From: Bacteroidota bacterium
Lineage (GTDB): Bacteria; Bacteroidota; Ignavibacteria; Ignavibacteriales; Ignavibacteriaceae
DNA: 64,000 nucleotides
Direction of reading: 5' to 3'
Assembly: GCA_021777835.1 (NCBI GenBank)
Contig: JAJYDC010000005.1
Location: 1-64,000, forward strand
In this document: in pieces, positions 46,502 through 55,726 of the stretch
How the letters are laid out: each line of letters begins with the position of its first letter
Position numbering within the stretch: the stretch's first letter is position 1
The notes under the pieces: model-generated
What the model was told of the DNA's origin: nothing
The model's database searches: none
The model's input: the letters and a program-made list of their open reading frames with translations, nothing else
Program-made: the position numbers and the translations under genes

Positions 46502-47851
46502 ATGAATAAGAATAGTGTATATATAGAAACTTACGGATGCCAGATGAATGTTGCAGATTCAGAGCTGGTGATGGGTATTCTTAAAAACTACGGATATGAA
46601 ATTACGCAGGAAGCAAATGAAGCCAATGTAGTTTTGTTGAATACATGCAGCATAAGAGAAAATGCTGAGCAAAGAATATATGGTCGACTTGGAAATTTTA
46701 AGACATTAAAGAGTGAAAACCCCGGTCTTATAGTAGGTGTACTTGGCTGCATGGCTGAGCGATTAAGGAAGGACTTAATAGAAGAGAAAAAAATAGTAGA
46801 TCTTGTAGTAGGTCCCGATGAATATAGACGACTTCCGGAATTAATCGATGTTGCGTTTAACGGTGAGAAAGGGATAGGAGTTAAGCTTTCCCGTACTGAA
46901 ACTTATGACGACATAATACCCTACCGTGAAGACGGATTGCAGGCATGGATTTCTGTAATGAGAGGCTGCGATAAATTTTGTTCGTTTTGTGTTGTTCCGT
47001 TTACCCGAGGCAGGGAAAGAAGCCGAGCCTTAGATTCAGTGGTTAACGAGATAAAACTTCTTTCGCAAAGGGGATTCAGGGAGATAACCTTATTAGGTCA
47101 GAATGTTAATTCTTACATTGACAACGGAAATGATTTTGCAGATCTTCTAGCTGCTTGCGCGGTAGTTGATAGAAAAATAAGAATTAGGTTTACAACTTCA
47201 CATCCTCAGGATTTATCCGACAAGCTGCTTTACACAATTGCAGAGCATGATAATTTGTGTAACTACATTCATCTTCCAGTACAATCAGGTTCAAATAGAA
47301 TTTTAGAATTAATGAACCGTACATATTCAATAGAGCATTATTTAACTTTAATTGATAAAGCCCGGAAAATTATTCCAGGAGTAAGCTTTTCTACGGATAT
47401 TATTTCAGGATTTCCAACAGAGAGTTATGAAGATCATGTAATGACACTCGATGTAATGCGTCAGGTAAAATATGATGGTGCATATATGTTCAAGTATTCA
47501 CCGAGAGAAGGAACAAAATCCTTTAAGATGGATGATGATGTTCCGGAAGATATTAAGTCAAAGCGACTTCAGGAGATAATTGAACTACAAAGACAAATTT
47601 CATTTGAGGTAAACCAGCAGCTTTTGGATAAAGAAGAGATAGTCTTAGTAGAAGGGTTGAGTAGAAAATCAGATCAATATCTTTCAGGAAGGACCGGAAC
47701 AAATAAAGTTGTAATTTTTCCTTTTGATGAAAAAATTGAAGCGGGAAGCTACGTAAAGGTAAAGATTAATCGCGCTACATCGGCGACTTTGTTCGGGGAG
47801 TTCGTGGACGCTTATGATCCTGCCAACGAGACGATGAGTTTGACGGCTTAA
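46502..47851 (+). CDS. miaB: tRNA-2-methylthio-N6-dimethylallyladenosine synthase MiaB
   Basis: A 449-residue methylthiotransferase. The UPF0004 domain has the three auxiliary-cluster cysteines in ETYGCQMN, NTCS and LGCMAER; the radical SAM domain has RGCDKFCSFCVVP (about residue 155), and a C-terminal TRAM domain is present. It converts i6A37 to ms2i6A37 in tRNAs. GCQMN and the spacing separate it from RimO, which is encoded separately at 58759. The start ATG has no obvious strong ribosome site. Confidence 0.95.
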   Translation: MNKNSVYIETYGCQMNVADSELVMGILKNYGYEITQEANEANVVLLNTCSIRENAEQRIYGRLGNFKTLKSENPGLIVGVLGCMAERLRKDLIEEKKIVDLVVGPDEYRRLPELIDVAFNGEKGIGVKLSRTETYDDIIPYREDGLQAWISVMRGCDKFCSFCVVPFTRGRERSRALDSVVNEIKLLSQRGFREITLLGQNVNSYIDNGNDFADLLAACAVVDRKIRIRFTTSHPQDLSDKLLYTIAEHDNLCNYIHLPVQSGSNRILELMNRTYSIEHYLTLIDKARKIIPGVSFSTDIISGFPTESYEDHVMTLDVMRQVKYDGAYMFKYSPREGTKSFKMDDDVPEDIKSKRLQEIIELQRQISFEVNQQLLDKEEIVLVEGLSRKSDQYLSGRTGTNKVVIFPFDEKIEAGSYVKVKINRATSATLFGEFVDAYDPANETMSLTA

Positions 47852-47934
47852 ATTAGTCTCCTGAAAAGAGGGGGCTTTTGGTGATATAATCGGGATACGA
47901 GGTATAGGCCGGTTGGTTGTTATGAATTAGGAGA

Positions 47935-48010
47935 CCCAGACTGATAGTCTGGGCTACGGAGGAGGAGGAATTCCCAGACTGATAGTCTGGGCTACGGAGG
48001 AGGAGGAATT
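47935..48010. repeat. Perfect tandem pair of a 38-bp unit containing a REP-like palindrome
   Basis: Each unit opens with CCCAGACTGATAGTCTGGG (47935-47953 and 47973-47991), an 8-bp stem with GAT loop, followed by CTACGG and GGAGGAGGAATT. The two units are identical. The same palindrome occurs at 50834-50852 and 51169-51187. Confidence 0.9.
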
Positions 48011-48072
48011 CTTTATTATACTTTAAAATAATGGTGATACTTTTGTATAAGGAAGTTTAGAAATCAAAAGTT

Positions 48073-48801
48073 ATGGGAAAGAAATTATTTTCAATATTAT
48101 TTTTCTTCATTTTGATAATTCAATCGTCGAATCTTTTTGCACAGGAAGTTGATATAACTCCTTACCTTAAGGAAATAGAGGCAGGCGGCAGCGAAAAAGT
48201 AATTGACTTATTGCCCAAATTAAAGAAAGAATTTCCATTTAGCACATCATTATTGTTTCTTGATGCAGTAGTTACTAGCGATGGTCAAAGTGCAGTCGAT
48301 AAATATACCAATCTTGTTAAAAAATATCCCAAGAGTAAATATGCCGATGCAGCTTTATACCGCATTTATTCGTATTATTTTGCAATAGGGGAGTATAATC
48401 AATCTAAAAGTTATTTATACCAGCTCGAAAAGAACTATCCTAATTCGCCATATATAAGCATCGCAAATAAAAATATTCCTTCACAGGATAAGAATTTAAT
48501 AGTAAAAGAACCAGAGTCAAAGGACAAAGAAAATTCGTCGAATTCGTTGGGGACTCAAAGCCCTAAGGGTAATTATACAATTCAGGCGGGGGCATTTACA
48601 TTATTAGCTAATGCAGATAATTTAATGAAAGCGCTAAAAGCGACCGGATATAATACGCGCCTGGAGGAAAAGGAAATTGCCGGAACTGTATTTCATATAG
48701 TATATACCGGTGAATTTTCAAGTCGAAGCGAGGCTGCGAAAGCGTTGAGCACAATTAATTCGAAATTTAATCTTAACGGTAGAGTTATAGAAACAAACTG
48801 A
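48073..48801 (+). CDS. SPOR-domain exported protein with TPR-like repeats
   Basis: A 242-residue protein with an N-terminal signal peptide (about residues 4-24, ending NLFAQ), helical tetratricopeptide-like region, a Ser/Lys-rich linker, and a C-terminal SPOR domain (NYTIQAGAFTLLANADNLMK, GTVFHIVYTGEFSS). SPOR domains bind denuded peptidoglycan at division sites. Possible role: envelope maintenance or division. It ends 8 bp before the MBL-fold gene. Confidence 0.85.
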   Translation: MGKKLFSILFFFILIIQSSNLFAQEVDITPYLKEIEAGGSEKVIDLLPKLKKEFPFSTSLLFLDAVVTSDGQSAVDKYTNLVKKYPKSKYADAALYRIYSYYFAIGEYNQSKSYLYQLEKNYPNSPYISIANKNIPSQDKNLIVKEPESKDKENSSNSLGTQSPKGNYTIQAGAFTLLANADNLMKALKATGYNTRLEEKEIAGTVFHIVYTGEFSSRSEAAKALSTINSKFNLNGRVIETN

Positions 48802-48809
48802 GAATAAGT

Positions 48810-49565
48810 TTGAAAATCATTTTTATCGGTACCGGTTCTGGGAAAACATCACTTAAAAGAAATCACTCATCATTTATAATTACTAACAGGCGTTATAAAC
48901 TTTTAGTAGATGCGGGCGATGGGATATCCAAAGCTTTGCTAATGGCAAAAGTATCATACAATTCAATTAATGGAATTTTAATAACTCACCTTCACGCCGA
49001 TCATTATGCCGGACTGCCTTCGTTAATTGTCCAGATGAAAATGAATAAGAGAAGAGAACAACTTGACTTATTTGTACATAAGGATATAGCTAAGACAGTA
49101 AGTGACTTTATTCATCATTCATATCTTTTTGAAGAAAAGTTAAATTTCAAATTAAATGTCATAGATCTCAAAGAAAATTCTGAGGCAGAGGTTGGAGAAA
49201 AATTTAGCGTTAAATTTAGACAAAACTCTCATCTTGATGAATATATTAAATTTGATCGTACAAAGAGGCTAGAATTTCCTTGCGGGAGTTTCCTGTTCAC
49301 AGTAAACAATATAAATATATTTTATAGCGGAGATATAGGAAGCGGAAGAGACTTGAGATTATTCGATGATTACAGAATTAATTATGCAATTAGTGAGACA
49401 ACGCATGTGGAAATGAGTGAGATAATAAAATACTATCTTAATTCAAGACCGAAGATTTTGTTTTTAACACATATTAGTGAAGAAGACAGAATTAGAAATA
49501 AAATTCAAAGAATATATCGAGATAAAATAATTGCTGCTTATGACGGCTTAACAGTCAGCATATAA
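48810..49565 (+). CDS. Metallo-beta-lactamase-fold hydrolase, RNase Z-like
   Basis: A 251-residue MBL-fold protein. The zinc motif is HLHADHYAGL; SHLDEYI and YSGDIGSGRDL follow in the usual order, with LTHISEEDR as the last conserved block. The N-terminal TGSGKTSLKRNHSSFII matches the RNase Z/arylsulfatase-like subfamily. The exosite arm of true RNase Z is not seen, so a tRNA 3'-processing role is not assured. Start TTG at 48810, no ATG available nearby. Confidence 0.75.
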   Translation: MKIIFIGTGSGKTSLKRNHSSFIITNRRYKLLVDAGDGISKALLMAKVSYNSINGILITHLHADHYAGLPSLIVQMKMNKRREQLDLFVHKDIAKTVSDFIHHSYLFEEKLNFKLNVIDLKENSEAEVGEKFSVKFRQNSHLDEYIKFDRTKRLEFPCGSFLFTVNNINIFYSGDIGSGRDLRLFDDYRINYAISETTHVEMSEIIKYYLNSRPKILFLTHISEEDRIRNKIQRIYRDKIIAAYDGLTVSI

Positions 49566-49662
49566 TATTCTTCCCTAATTCAATCCTTTAATAAGCAAAA
49601 AAAAAGCAATATATTTGATAAAGATTATTTAATTCATAGAAAAGAAATTATTAAAATAATAG

Positions 49663-50805
49663 ATGAACGTCGATCAATTTAAAAAAGAGTTTGGAATAAT
49701 CAGCAAGTCGAAGGAAATTCATGATCTTGTTGATGTAACAATGCAAGTAGCACCGACCGACATATCTGTATTGATATATGGAGAAAGCGGAGTCGGCAAG
49801 GAGATATTCGCACGTGCGATACACGGATACAGCAAAAGGGCGGACAAACCTTTAGTTAGTGTAAACTGCGGGGCAATACCGGAAGGAATACTTGAGAGCG
49901 AATTATTCGGTCATAAAAGAGGCTCGTTTACAGGAGCTATAGAAAGCAGAAAGGGATATTTTGAAATAGCCGACGGCGGCACTCTTTTTTTGGATGAGAT
50001 AGCTGAGATGCCATTAACAACGCAGGTAAAGCTTTTGCGGGTAATTGAAAACAAAGACTTTATGAAAATTGGCGCTGAAACTGTGACAAAAGTAGATGTA
50101 AGAATAATAGCAGCTACAAATAAGGACTTACAGCAGGAAGTAGATGCGCGAAGGTTTCGTGAAGATTTATATTTCAGATTAAAAGCAGTTACATTAAGCA
50201 TTCCTCCTTTGAGAAAACGCAGAGGTGATCTTGAAGGGTTAATTGAACATTTTATTTCGACATATTGTTCAGAGAATAAGATAATTACTCCCAAAGTCAG
50301 TCAAGAAGCGATGGATTTTCTAAGGGAATATAGTTGGCCAGGAAACGTAAGAGAGCTTAAAAATACTATTGAGTCGGCTATTGCACTCACCAGAGACGGT
50401 ACATTAAACGTAAATATATTTTCTTCATTGTTGAAGAGCGAGGGGGGGGATTCATCAAATAGGAATTTGCCTGTTTATTTGAAGAAGTCACCTGAAGAAC
50501 TTGATAGAGAACTGCTTTATCGTGCACTTTTTGAAATCAAAAAAGACATCATGGAGCTGAAGGATTTAATTTACAAAAGGAATGAAGAAATTTATTCGAC
50601 GGAGAATGGTCATTCAGGCACGGTTTTACCTTTAATCCAGGCGGAGAAGGAAGCGATAAAGAATGCGCTTGATCGTACGCGGGGAAATAAGAGGATTGCG
50701 GCAAAACTATTGAAAATAAGTGAGCGCACATTGTATAGGAAGATTAAGGATTATGATTTGTTAAAGGAATTCGGAGAGGAAGATTTGGAGGATTTAGATA
50801 CTTAA
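49663..50805 (+). CDS. Sigma-54-dependent transcriptional activator without receiver domain
   Basis: A 380-residue protein beginning almost directly with the AAA+ domain: Walker A GESGVGKE (about residue 40), the sigma-54 contact loop GSFTGA in place of GAFTGA (about residue 86), Walker [10 protein letters not shown], and the arginine finger [12 protein letters not shown]-terminal Fis-type helix-turn-helix ([20 protein letters not shown]) binds DNA. No receiver or sensor domain precedes it. In many Bacteroidota such a gene lies between miaB and lptE, and here it is also near both. Confidence 0.9.
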   Translation: MNVDQFKKEFGIISKSKEIHDLVDVTMQVAPTDISVLIYGESGVGKEIFARAIHGYSKRADKPLVSVNCGAIPEGILESELFGHKRGSFTGAIESRKGYFEIADGGTLFLDEIAEMPLTTQVKLLRVIENKDFMKIGAETVTKVDVRIIAATNKDLQQEVDARRFREDLYFRLKAVTLSIPPLRKRRGDLEGLIEHFISTYCSENKIITPKVSQEAMDFLREYSWPGNVRELKNTIESAIALTRDGTLNVNIFSSLLKSEGGDSSNRNLPVYLKKSPEELDRELLYRALFEIKKDIMELKDLIYKRNEEIYSTENGHSGTVLPLIQAEKEAIKNALDRTRGNKRIAAKLLKISERTLYRKIKDYDLLKEFGEEDLEDLDT

Positions 50806-50833
50806 AGAGTGCGGGAATTAAGGAGAAAGAATT

Positions 50834-50852
50834 CCCAGACTGATAGTCTGGG
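50834..50852. repeat. REP-like palindrome, AGACTGATAGTCT core
   Basis: CCCAGACTGATAGTCTGGG, identical to the units at 47935 and 47973, followed again by CTACGG. Confidence 0.85.
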
Positions 50853-50913
50853 CTACGGGAGAGGGATGATAAGGCAAGATGGGGAGCATTCTACTATATA
50901 TGATTTTTAGGAT

Positions 50914-50929
50914 CAGGGCTAAAGCCCTG
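50914..50929. repeat. REP-like palindrome, GGGCTAAAGCCC core
   Basis: CAGGGCT-AA-AGCCCTG. A relative with the same core, AGGGGCTAAAGCCCCT, is at 51033-51048. Confidence 0.75.
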
Positions 50930-50948
50930 GTTGAGGTGGGTTCGATGT

Positions 50949-50970
50949 ACCCCAGGCTGAAGCCTGGGGT
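50949..50970. repeat. REP-like palindrome, AGGCTGAAGCCT core
   Basis: Arms of ten bases (ACCCCAGGCT and its complement) around GA. It is the longest perfect palindrome of this group. Confidence 0.8.
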
Positions 50971-51032
50971 TAATGGTGAAGAAATGCAAGGACAAGTATG
51001 AGTAGATGTGTGCCTGGTATTTTTTAGGAGTT

Positions 51033-51048
51033 AGGGGCTAAAGCCCCT
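51033..51048. repeat. REP-like palindrome, GGGGCTAAAGCCCC core
   Basis: AGGGGCT-AA-AGCCCCT, the same design as 50914. A half-copy (GGGCTAAAGGG) follows at about 51133. Confidence 0.75.
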
Positions 51049-51168
51049 TGTGTATTGGTTGTTGGTGGTTACAGGTAAAAGGTAGGGATGCTTAAAGAAG
51101 TTTTGCTTCTTACTTGTTAGGTGTATCTACTTGGGCTAAAGGGTGGCTGGTTGTTATGTATTTTGAGC

Positions 51169-51187
51169 CCCAGACTGATAGTCTGGG
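51169..51187. repeat. REP-like palindrome, AGACTGATAGTCT core
   Basis: Another exact CCCAGACTGATAGTCTGGG with CTACGG after it. Upstream GGTTGTTATG is shared with the copy at 47935, so the repeated element extends to the left of the palindrome. Confidence 0.85.
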
Positions 51188-51267
51188 CTACGGGGGATAC
51201 GGTAATTTGGAATTAGATTGTAAAACAGTGTAAGGTTGATAGAATTTATTAAGAAAACCATGGAAAT

Positions 51268-51804
51268 ATGATAAAATTAAGTGTTTTTAAGTCGTTATAT
51301 TACCGTATATTATTCTTGTTTATAAGCATCCTTATGATTAATTTTGGGGGGTGTTGTGTATATTCTTTTACCGGTGCATCTGTTCCTAAACATCTAAAGA
51401 CAATAGCTATTCCGTTGGCGATAGATAAAAGCGGCTCCGGTGAAGCAGGATTAGGAGAATCACTTACTTCAAACCTTACTCAAAAGTTTATAGATGACAA
51501 CACATTACAGGTAACGAACAAGAATAATTCTGATGCATTACTTCAGTGTACTATTGTTTCTCTAACTGATGCTCCTGCAGTTGTAGCTGCCGGAGAAAAT
51601 GTGACTTCGAGAAGAATAACGATTACAGTTCAAGTAGTTTATAAAGATTTAGTCGAACGGAAAACGATTTTTAGTAAGGACTTTTCTAACTATGGAGACT
51701 ATTCTACAAGTAACGGCGGAATAGCAGCAAGAAATAATGCAGTTCAGAAGGCAATAGATAATATTTCGGAAGATATTCTTTTAGCAACAGTTTCCGGATG
51801 GTAA
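51268..51804 (+). CDS. LptE-like lipopolysaccharide assembly lipoprotein
   Basis: A 178-residue lipoprotein with a hydrophobic lead ending in GGCCVY, so a Cys near residue 29 is probably lipidated. VYSFTGASVPKHLKTIAIPL and LGESLTSNLTQKFIDDNTL, then LLQCTIVSL, match the short LptE/RlpB-like family of Bacteroidota. LptE plugs the LptD barrel in the outer membrane. LptD is not in the window. It follows the sigma-54 activator, an arrangement I recall from other Bacteroidota. Confidence 0.8.
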   Translation: MIKLSVFKSLYYRILFLFISILMINFGGCCVYSFTGASVPKHLKTIAIPLAIDKSGSGEAGLGESLTSNLTQKFIDDNTLQVTNKNNSDALLQCTIVSLTDAPAVVAAGENVTSRRITITVQVVYKDLVERKTIFSKDFSNYGDYSTSNGGIAARNNAVQKAIDNISEDILLATVSGW

Positions 51805-51844
51805 ATTTTAGATTTTGTAAATAATTCAAGGATTGATAAAAAAA

Positions 51845-53296
51845 ATGGACGAGATAGTTTTAGTAGGTTACTTCTTTTCGCTTTTAATTTTGTTTGTATT
51901 TGGGCTTCACGGTTTCATAATGATTTTTTATTACAACAAGTACCGTGACGTAAAAAACTCACCAGATAAAGATTTCGTACCCGGAGCTAATGTAACGATT
52001 CAGCTTCCATTGTACAATGAATTGTATGTAGTAGAGCGTTTAATTAATTCAGTTTGTGAGATTGACTATCCAAAAGACAAGATGGAAATTCAAGTGCTTG
52101 ATGATTCAACTGATGAGACGACACAAATTACAGCAAAGGTTGTAGCTCAAAAGCTCAAAGAAGGATTTGACATAAAGCATATAAGGCGCGGCACAAGAGA
52201 GGGCTACAAAGCCGGCGCTTTAAAAGAGGGAATGAAAATAGCAAAGGGAGAATTCATAGCAATTTTCGATGCTGATTTTATTCCGCAAAAAGAATTTTTG
52301 AAAAAGACGCTATCATTTTTTAACGAATCAAATATTGGAATGGTACAGACCCGTTGGGAACATCTTAACGGAGATTATTCGATGTTAACGAGAGTACAAG
52401 CATTAGCATTAGACGGTCATTTTGTAATTGAACAAACCGTAAGAAACAAAGCGGGATTCTTCATTAATTTTAACGGCACAGGCGGTATATGGAGAAAATC
52501 ATGTATTGTTGATGCTGGAAATTGGGCGGCAGATACATTAACAGAGGATTTGGATTTGAGCTATCGTGCTCAATTAAATGGCTGGCGATTTATATTCTTA
52601 AAGGATTTTACATCACCTGCTGAACTGCCATCAGAAATTAATGCATTAAAGAATCAGCAATTTAGATGGACTAAAGGAGCGATTGAAACGGCGAAAAAGA
52701 TCCTGCCGCTTGTATGGAGATCAAAAATGCCTTTAAGAGTTAAGCTTCAATCAACCTTTCACTTAACTAATAATATTGTTTTTCCATTTATTCTACTTGC
52801 TGCTATATTAAATGTACCTTTGATATTTATTAAGAACAGCGGACCGCATGAAGCATATTTTGCTGTAATGTCGTTATTTGTTTTAGCTTTCGTAAGTTCA
52901 TTCATGTTCTATTTATATTCCCAAAAAGATATAAGAGAGGATTGGCGCAAGAAGATAGTTTTATTCCCTTTATTTATGGCTGGAAGCATGGGATTTGCGG
53001 TTAATAATTCACGAGCGGTATTTGAAGGACTGATGAGCAGAAAGAGTGAATTTGTGCGTACACCAAAATTCAAGGTAGTAACTAATAAGGATACTATAGC
53101 AGGCAACAAATATTCAAGTAAAAAGCTTGGAATGTCGGTAATAGTTGAGTTAATAATGGCAGTTTATTGTTTGGTAGGAATAGCTGCTTCAATATATTTC
53201 TTTGAATTAGCAGCATTGCCTTTTCAAATATTATTCTTTTTAGGTTTTGCTTTTGTTTCGGGAACGTCAATCAAGCACGCATACTCTAAGGCATAG
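51845..53296 (+). CDS. Processive-type membrane glycosyltransferase family 2
   Basis: A protein of 483 residues with one N-terminal membrane helix, a cytoplasmic GT2 domain and about four C-terminal membrane helices. The catalytic signature is D,D,D,QxxRW: DDSTDE (about residue 85), DADF (142), TEDLDLSYR (232) and QQFRWTKG (272). This is the cellulose/hyaluronan/ceramide-glucosyl synthase type. Product unknown; no PilZ domain or BcsB partner is seen. ATG 51845 is preceded by AAGGA twelve bases earlier; the TTG at 51833 is too close to it. Confidence 0.88.
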   Translation: MDEIVLVGYFFSLLILFVFGLHGFIMIFYYNKYRDVKNSPDKDFVPGANVTIQLPLYNELYVVERLINSVCEIDYPKDKMEIQVLDDSTDETTQITAKVVAQKLKEGFDIKHIRRGTREGYKAGALKEGMKIAKGEFIAIFDADFIPQKEFLKKTLSFFNESNIGMVQTRWEHLNGDYSMLTRVQALALDGHFVIEQTVRNKAGFFINFNGTGGIWRKSCIVDAGNWAADTLTEDLDLSYRAQLNGWRFIFLKDFTSPAELPSEINALKNQQFRWTKGAIETAKKILPLVWRSKMPLRVKLQSTFHLTNNIVFPFILLAAILNVPLIFIKNSGPHEAYFAVMSLFVLAFVSSFMFYLYSQKDIREDWRKKIVLFPLFMAGSMGFAVNNSRAVFEGLMSRKSEFVRTPKFKVVTNKDTIAGNKYSSKKLGMSVIVELIMAVYCLVGIAASIYFFELAALPFQILFFLGFAFVSGTSIKHAYSKA

Positions 53297-53308
53297 AGAA
53301 AGAATAAT

Positions 53309-54022
53309 GTGTCTAAATCGCCAGCAGAAATATATAGTGAAAAAGTCAGTTTAATTTTTGAATATAATAAAAAAACTCCGTTGTTTGTGAGGATGTCAAA
53401 CACGGAGATTGAAAATAACAACGTTGATAAGGCGATAGATATACTTAGAGACGGAATAAAGGTTTACCCTCAATACGCAGCAGCACATCTTTTATTAGGA
53501 AAAGCATATTCACTCATCGGGAATTACACCCAAGCATTAAATTCAATTAAAACCGGCAGTGACTTAATTCATTCCCCAAAGACATTCGATTATTATTCCA
53601 GGGAGATAGAGAGTATCCGGAAGCAAAGATCTCTCTTTGAATCCAATGCTAAGAGCGCTTTTTTGATCGAAGAAGATGAGAAAGAAGAAAATCAACCTGA
53701 TCTTTTCATAGAGAAAGAAAAGAAAGAAGAACGCAGGGAGATACCAATTCCTGTTGAAGACAGGCTTGATCAACTAGCGCGAGACATTTCTTTCGCAAAA
53801 CTTCCTGAAGCTTTAGAAAGTTCATCAAATTTAGAATACCGGGCAGAGGATTTCTCGGGAACAAGTATGATAGTGTCAGAGACACTAGCAAAAATATTTA
53901 TAGCTCAAGGCGAACTTAAAGAAGCAATTGAAGTATACAAGAAATTGATCAAGAAGAATCCACACAATATTGAGTCATATCTAAAAAAGATAGAAGATTT
54001 GAATAAAGAATTAAATTCATAA
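53309..54022 (+). CDS. TPR-repeat protein
   Basis: A 237-residue cytoplasmic protein with tetratricopeptide repeats at both ends (GIKVYPQYAAAHLLLGKAYS, then KIFIAQGELKEAIEVYKKLI) around a glutamate/lysine-rich charged linker (KEERREIPIPVEDRLDQL). No signal peptide. Start GTG at 53309, 12 bp after the glycosyltransferase gene, so the two are probably co-transcribed. Confidence 0.8.
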   Translation: MSKSPAEIYSEKVSLIFEYNKKTPLFVRMSNTEIENNNVDKAIDILRDGIKVYPQYAAAHLLLGKAYSLIGNYTQALNSIKTGSDLIHSPKTFDYYSREIESIRKQRSLFESNAKSAFLIEEDEKEENQPDLFIEKEKKEERREIPIPVEDRLDQLARDISFAKLPEALESSSNLEYRAEDFSGTSMIVSETLAKIFIAQGELKEAIEVYKKLIKKNPHNIESYLKKIEDLNKELNS

Positions 54023-54059
54023 TTTCAAATTTGAATACTTCATTCTATCATTTAATACA

Positions 54060-54674
54060 ATGGAATTAATAAATTCAGATAATAAATTAAAACGTGAATT
54101 TTATACCCGTGATTTACTTCTTGTAGCAAGAGAATTGCTCGGAAAGATTTTTGTTAAAGAACACGACGGCGAAAAATTGAGAGGTAGAATTGTAGAAGTG
54201 GAAGCCTACGATGGTGATATTGATGAAGCAGCTCATACTTTTAGGGGGTTAACGAAGCGAAACGAAATAATGTTTAATGAAGGAGGTTACCTTTACGTAT
54301 ATTTTACATACGGTGCACATTACTGCTGCAATGTAGTGACAGGTATAAAAGGAAAAGGAACGGCAATCCTTATCAGAGGAATTGAACCATTAGATGGTTT
54401 AAGTACGATGATAAAAAATAGATTTGATGGAAGATTACCAGGCGAAAAAGATATGCATAATTTAACAAACGGACCGGGTAAAATATGTCAAGCGTTTTCT
54501 ATTTCCAGGGAACACTATGGAATAGACCTTACAGGAAATAAAATATATTTATTAGAACAGCCAAATATTAAGACTGAACTAATTAAAGTAAGCAAGAGAA
54601 TTGGTATAAAAAAATCTGTAGATTTGCCCTGGAGATTCTATATTAAGGATAACCCATACGTATCAAAAAGATGA
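54060..54674 (+). CDS. DNA-3-methyladenine glycosylase (MPG/AAG type)
   Basis: A 204-residue alkyladenine glycosylase. IVEVEAYDGDIDEAAHTFRG has the catalytic Glu; YVYFTYGAHYCCNVVTG and NGPGKICQAFSI are the other conserved blocks. It removes alkylated and deaminated purines from DNA as the first step of base excision repair. It overlaps the next gene by 4 bp (ATGA). Confidence 0.93.
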   Translation: MELINSDNKLKREFYTRDLLLVARELLGKIFVKEHDGEKLRGRIVEVEAYDGDIDEAAHTFRGLTKRNEIMFNEGGYLYVYFTYGAHYCCNVVTGIKGKGTAILIRGIEPLDGLSTMIKNRFDGRLPGEKDMHNLTNGPGKICQAFSISREHYGIDLTGNKIYLLEQPNIKTELIKVSKRIGIKKSVDLPWRFYIKDNPYVSKR

Positions 54675-55726
54675 ATTACCCTAAAAACATACTAATTGTG
54701 CGCAGCGACAGAATCGGTGATGTCGTTTTGTCATTGCCAATGGCAGAGATAATTAAGAAGCATTACCCCAATTGCAAAGTGACCTATCTTGTAAGAAGTT
54801 ATACCGAGAGTTTGGTAAAGGATCATCCGTTTATCGATAAAGTTTTAGTGCTTAAAGAAAAGAATCAAAGGATTAAATTCTTTAGTAATATAAGACAAAT
54901 TACTGCAAACAAATTTGATTACTCAATTATTGTATACCCTACTATTCTTATTTCTTTAATAATATTTTTTTCAGGGATCAAACAGCGCATTGGAACAGGT
55001 TACAGATGGTATTCATTTTTATTCAACATGAAGAACTTCACCCACAGAAAGTTTGCGGAAAAGCATGAAATTGAATTCAATATTGATTTATTAAAAAAGC
55101 TTGGTATAGATGAGAACATTTCAAAAGATAATGTTACTTTTAATCTTCAAATAAATGCGGAAAGTAAGAGATTTGTAGATAAAGTCTTATTTGAAAGCGG
55201 AGTTGACAGAAGCAAGAAACTTATTATAGTGCATCCCGGAAGCGGAGGAAGTGCAGAGGACTTACCAGTACTTAAGTACAAAGAGCTTTTGAATATGTTT
55301 AATTCAGAACCTAATGTTCAAATAATCTTGACAGGCAGCAAATTCGAATTTAACTTATGTGAAGAATTAAAAGTAAATAACTCTATAAAGAATTTTGCCG
55401 GCAAATTTAATCTTTCGGAGTTAATTGCATTAATTGGATATTGTGATGTTTTTATCTCTAATTCAACAGGTCCATTGCATATAGCAGCGGCATTAGGAAA
55501 ATACGTTATAGGATTTTATCCAAAGATATTAGCTTGTTCAGCAAAAAGATGGGGACCTTATTCAAACAATAGTTTGGTTTTCGAACCAAAATTAGATTGC
55601 GAAGATTGTACAGCACAGACGTGTGAGAGGCTGCATTGCATGGATTCAATAGACATAAAAAGTGTATTTGCAGAAATTAATAATCTTAATAAGTTTACAG
55701 TTAATAACGGAGAAATTAATGAATAG
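54671..55726 (+). CDS. Glycosyltransferase family 9, heptosyltransferase-like
   Basis: A 351-residue GT9 protein with ILIVRSDRIGDVVLSLPMAE at the N-terminus, HPGSGGSAEDLP, and SNSTGPLHIAAALGKYVIG in the C-terminal donor-binding half, plus the cysteine cluster CEDCTAQTCERLHC near the end. Probably transfers a lipopolysaccharide core sugar in the cytoplasm. It overlaps the DUF3108 gene by 8 bp. Confidence 0.88.
   Translation: MNYPKNILIVRSDRIGDVVLSLPMAEIIKKHYPNCKVTYLVRSYTESLVKDHPFIDKVLVLKEKNQRIKFFSNIRQITANKFDYSIIVYPTILISLIIFFSGIKQRIGTGYRWYSFLFNMKNFTHRKFAEKHEIEFNIDLLKKLGIDENISKDNVTFNLQINAESKRFVDKVLFESGVDRSKKLIIVHPGSGGSAEDLPVLKYKELLNMFNSEPNVQIILTGSKFEFNLCEELKVNNSIKNFAGKFNLSELIALIGYCDVFISNSTGPLHIAAALGKYVIGFYPKILACSAKRWGPYSNNSLVFEPKLDCEDCTAQTCERLHCMDSIDIKSVFAEINNLNKFTVNNGEINE

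Larger units (their letters stand above)
50806..51267. other. Gene-free stretch rich in REP-like palindromes
   Basis: 460 bp without a credible gene. It holds five short palindromes of three core types (50834, 50914, 50949, 51033, 51169), and only promoter-like AT-rich DNA in the last 50 bp before the LptE-like gene. Confidence 0.7.

Noticed and set aside
50549-50731. Reverse-strand frame within the sigma-54 activator
   Set aside because: Antisense to the conserved helix-turn-helix region; no independent support.
53706-53891. Reverse-strand frames inside the TPR gene at 53309
   Set aside because: Shadow frames over a charged, repeat-rich protein; no ribosome sites.
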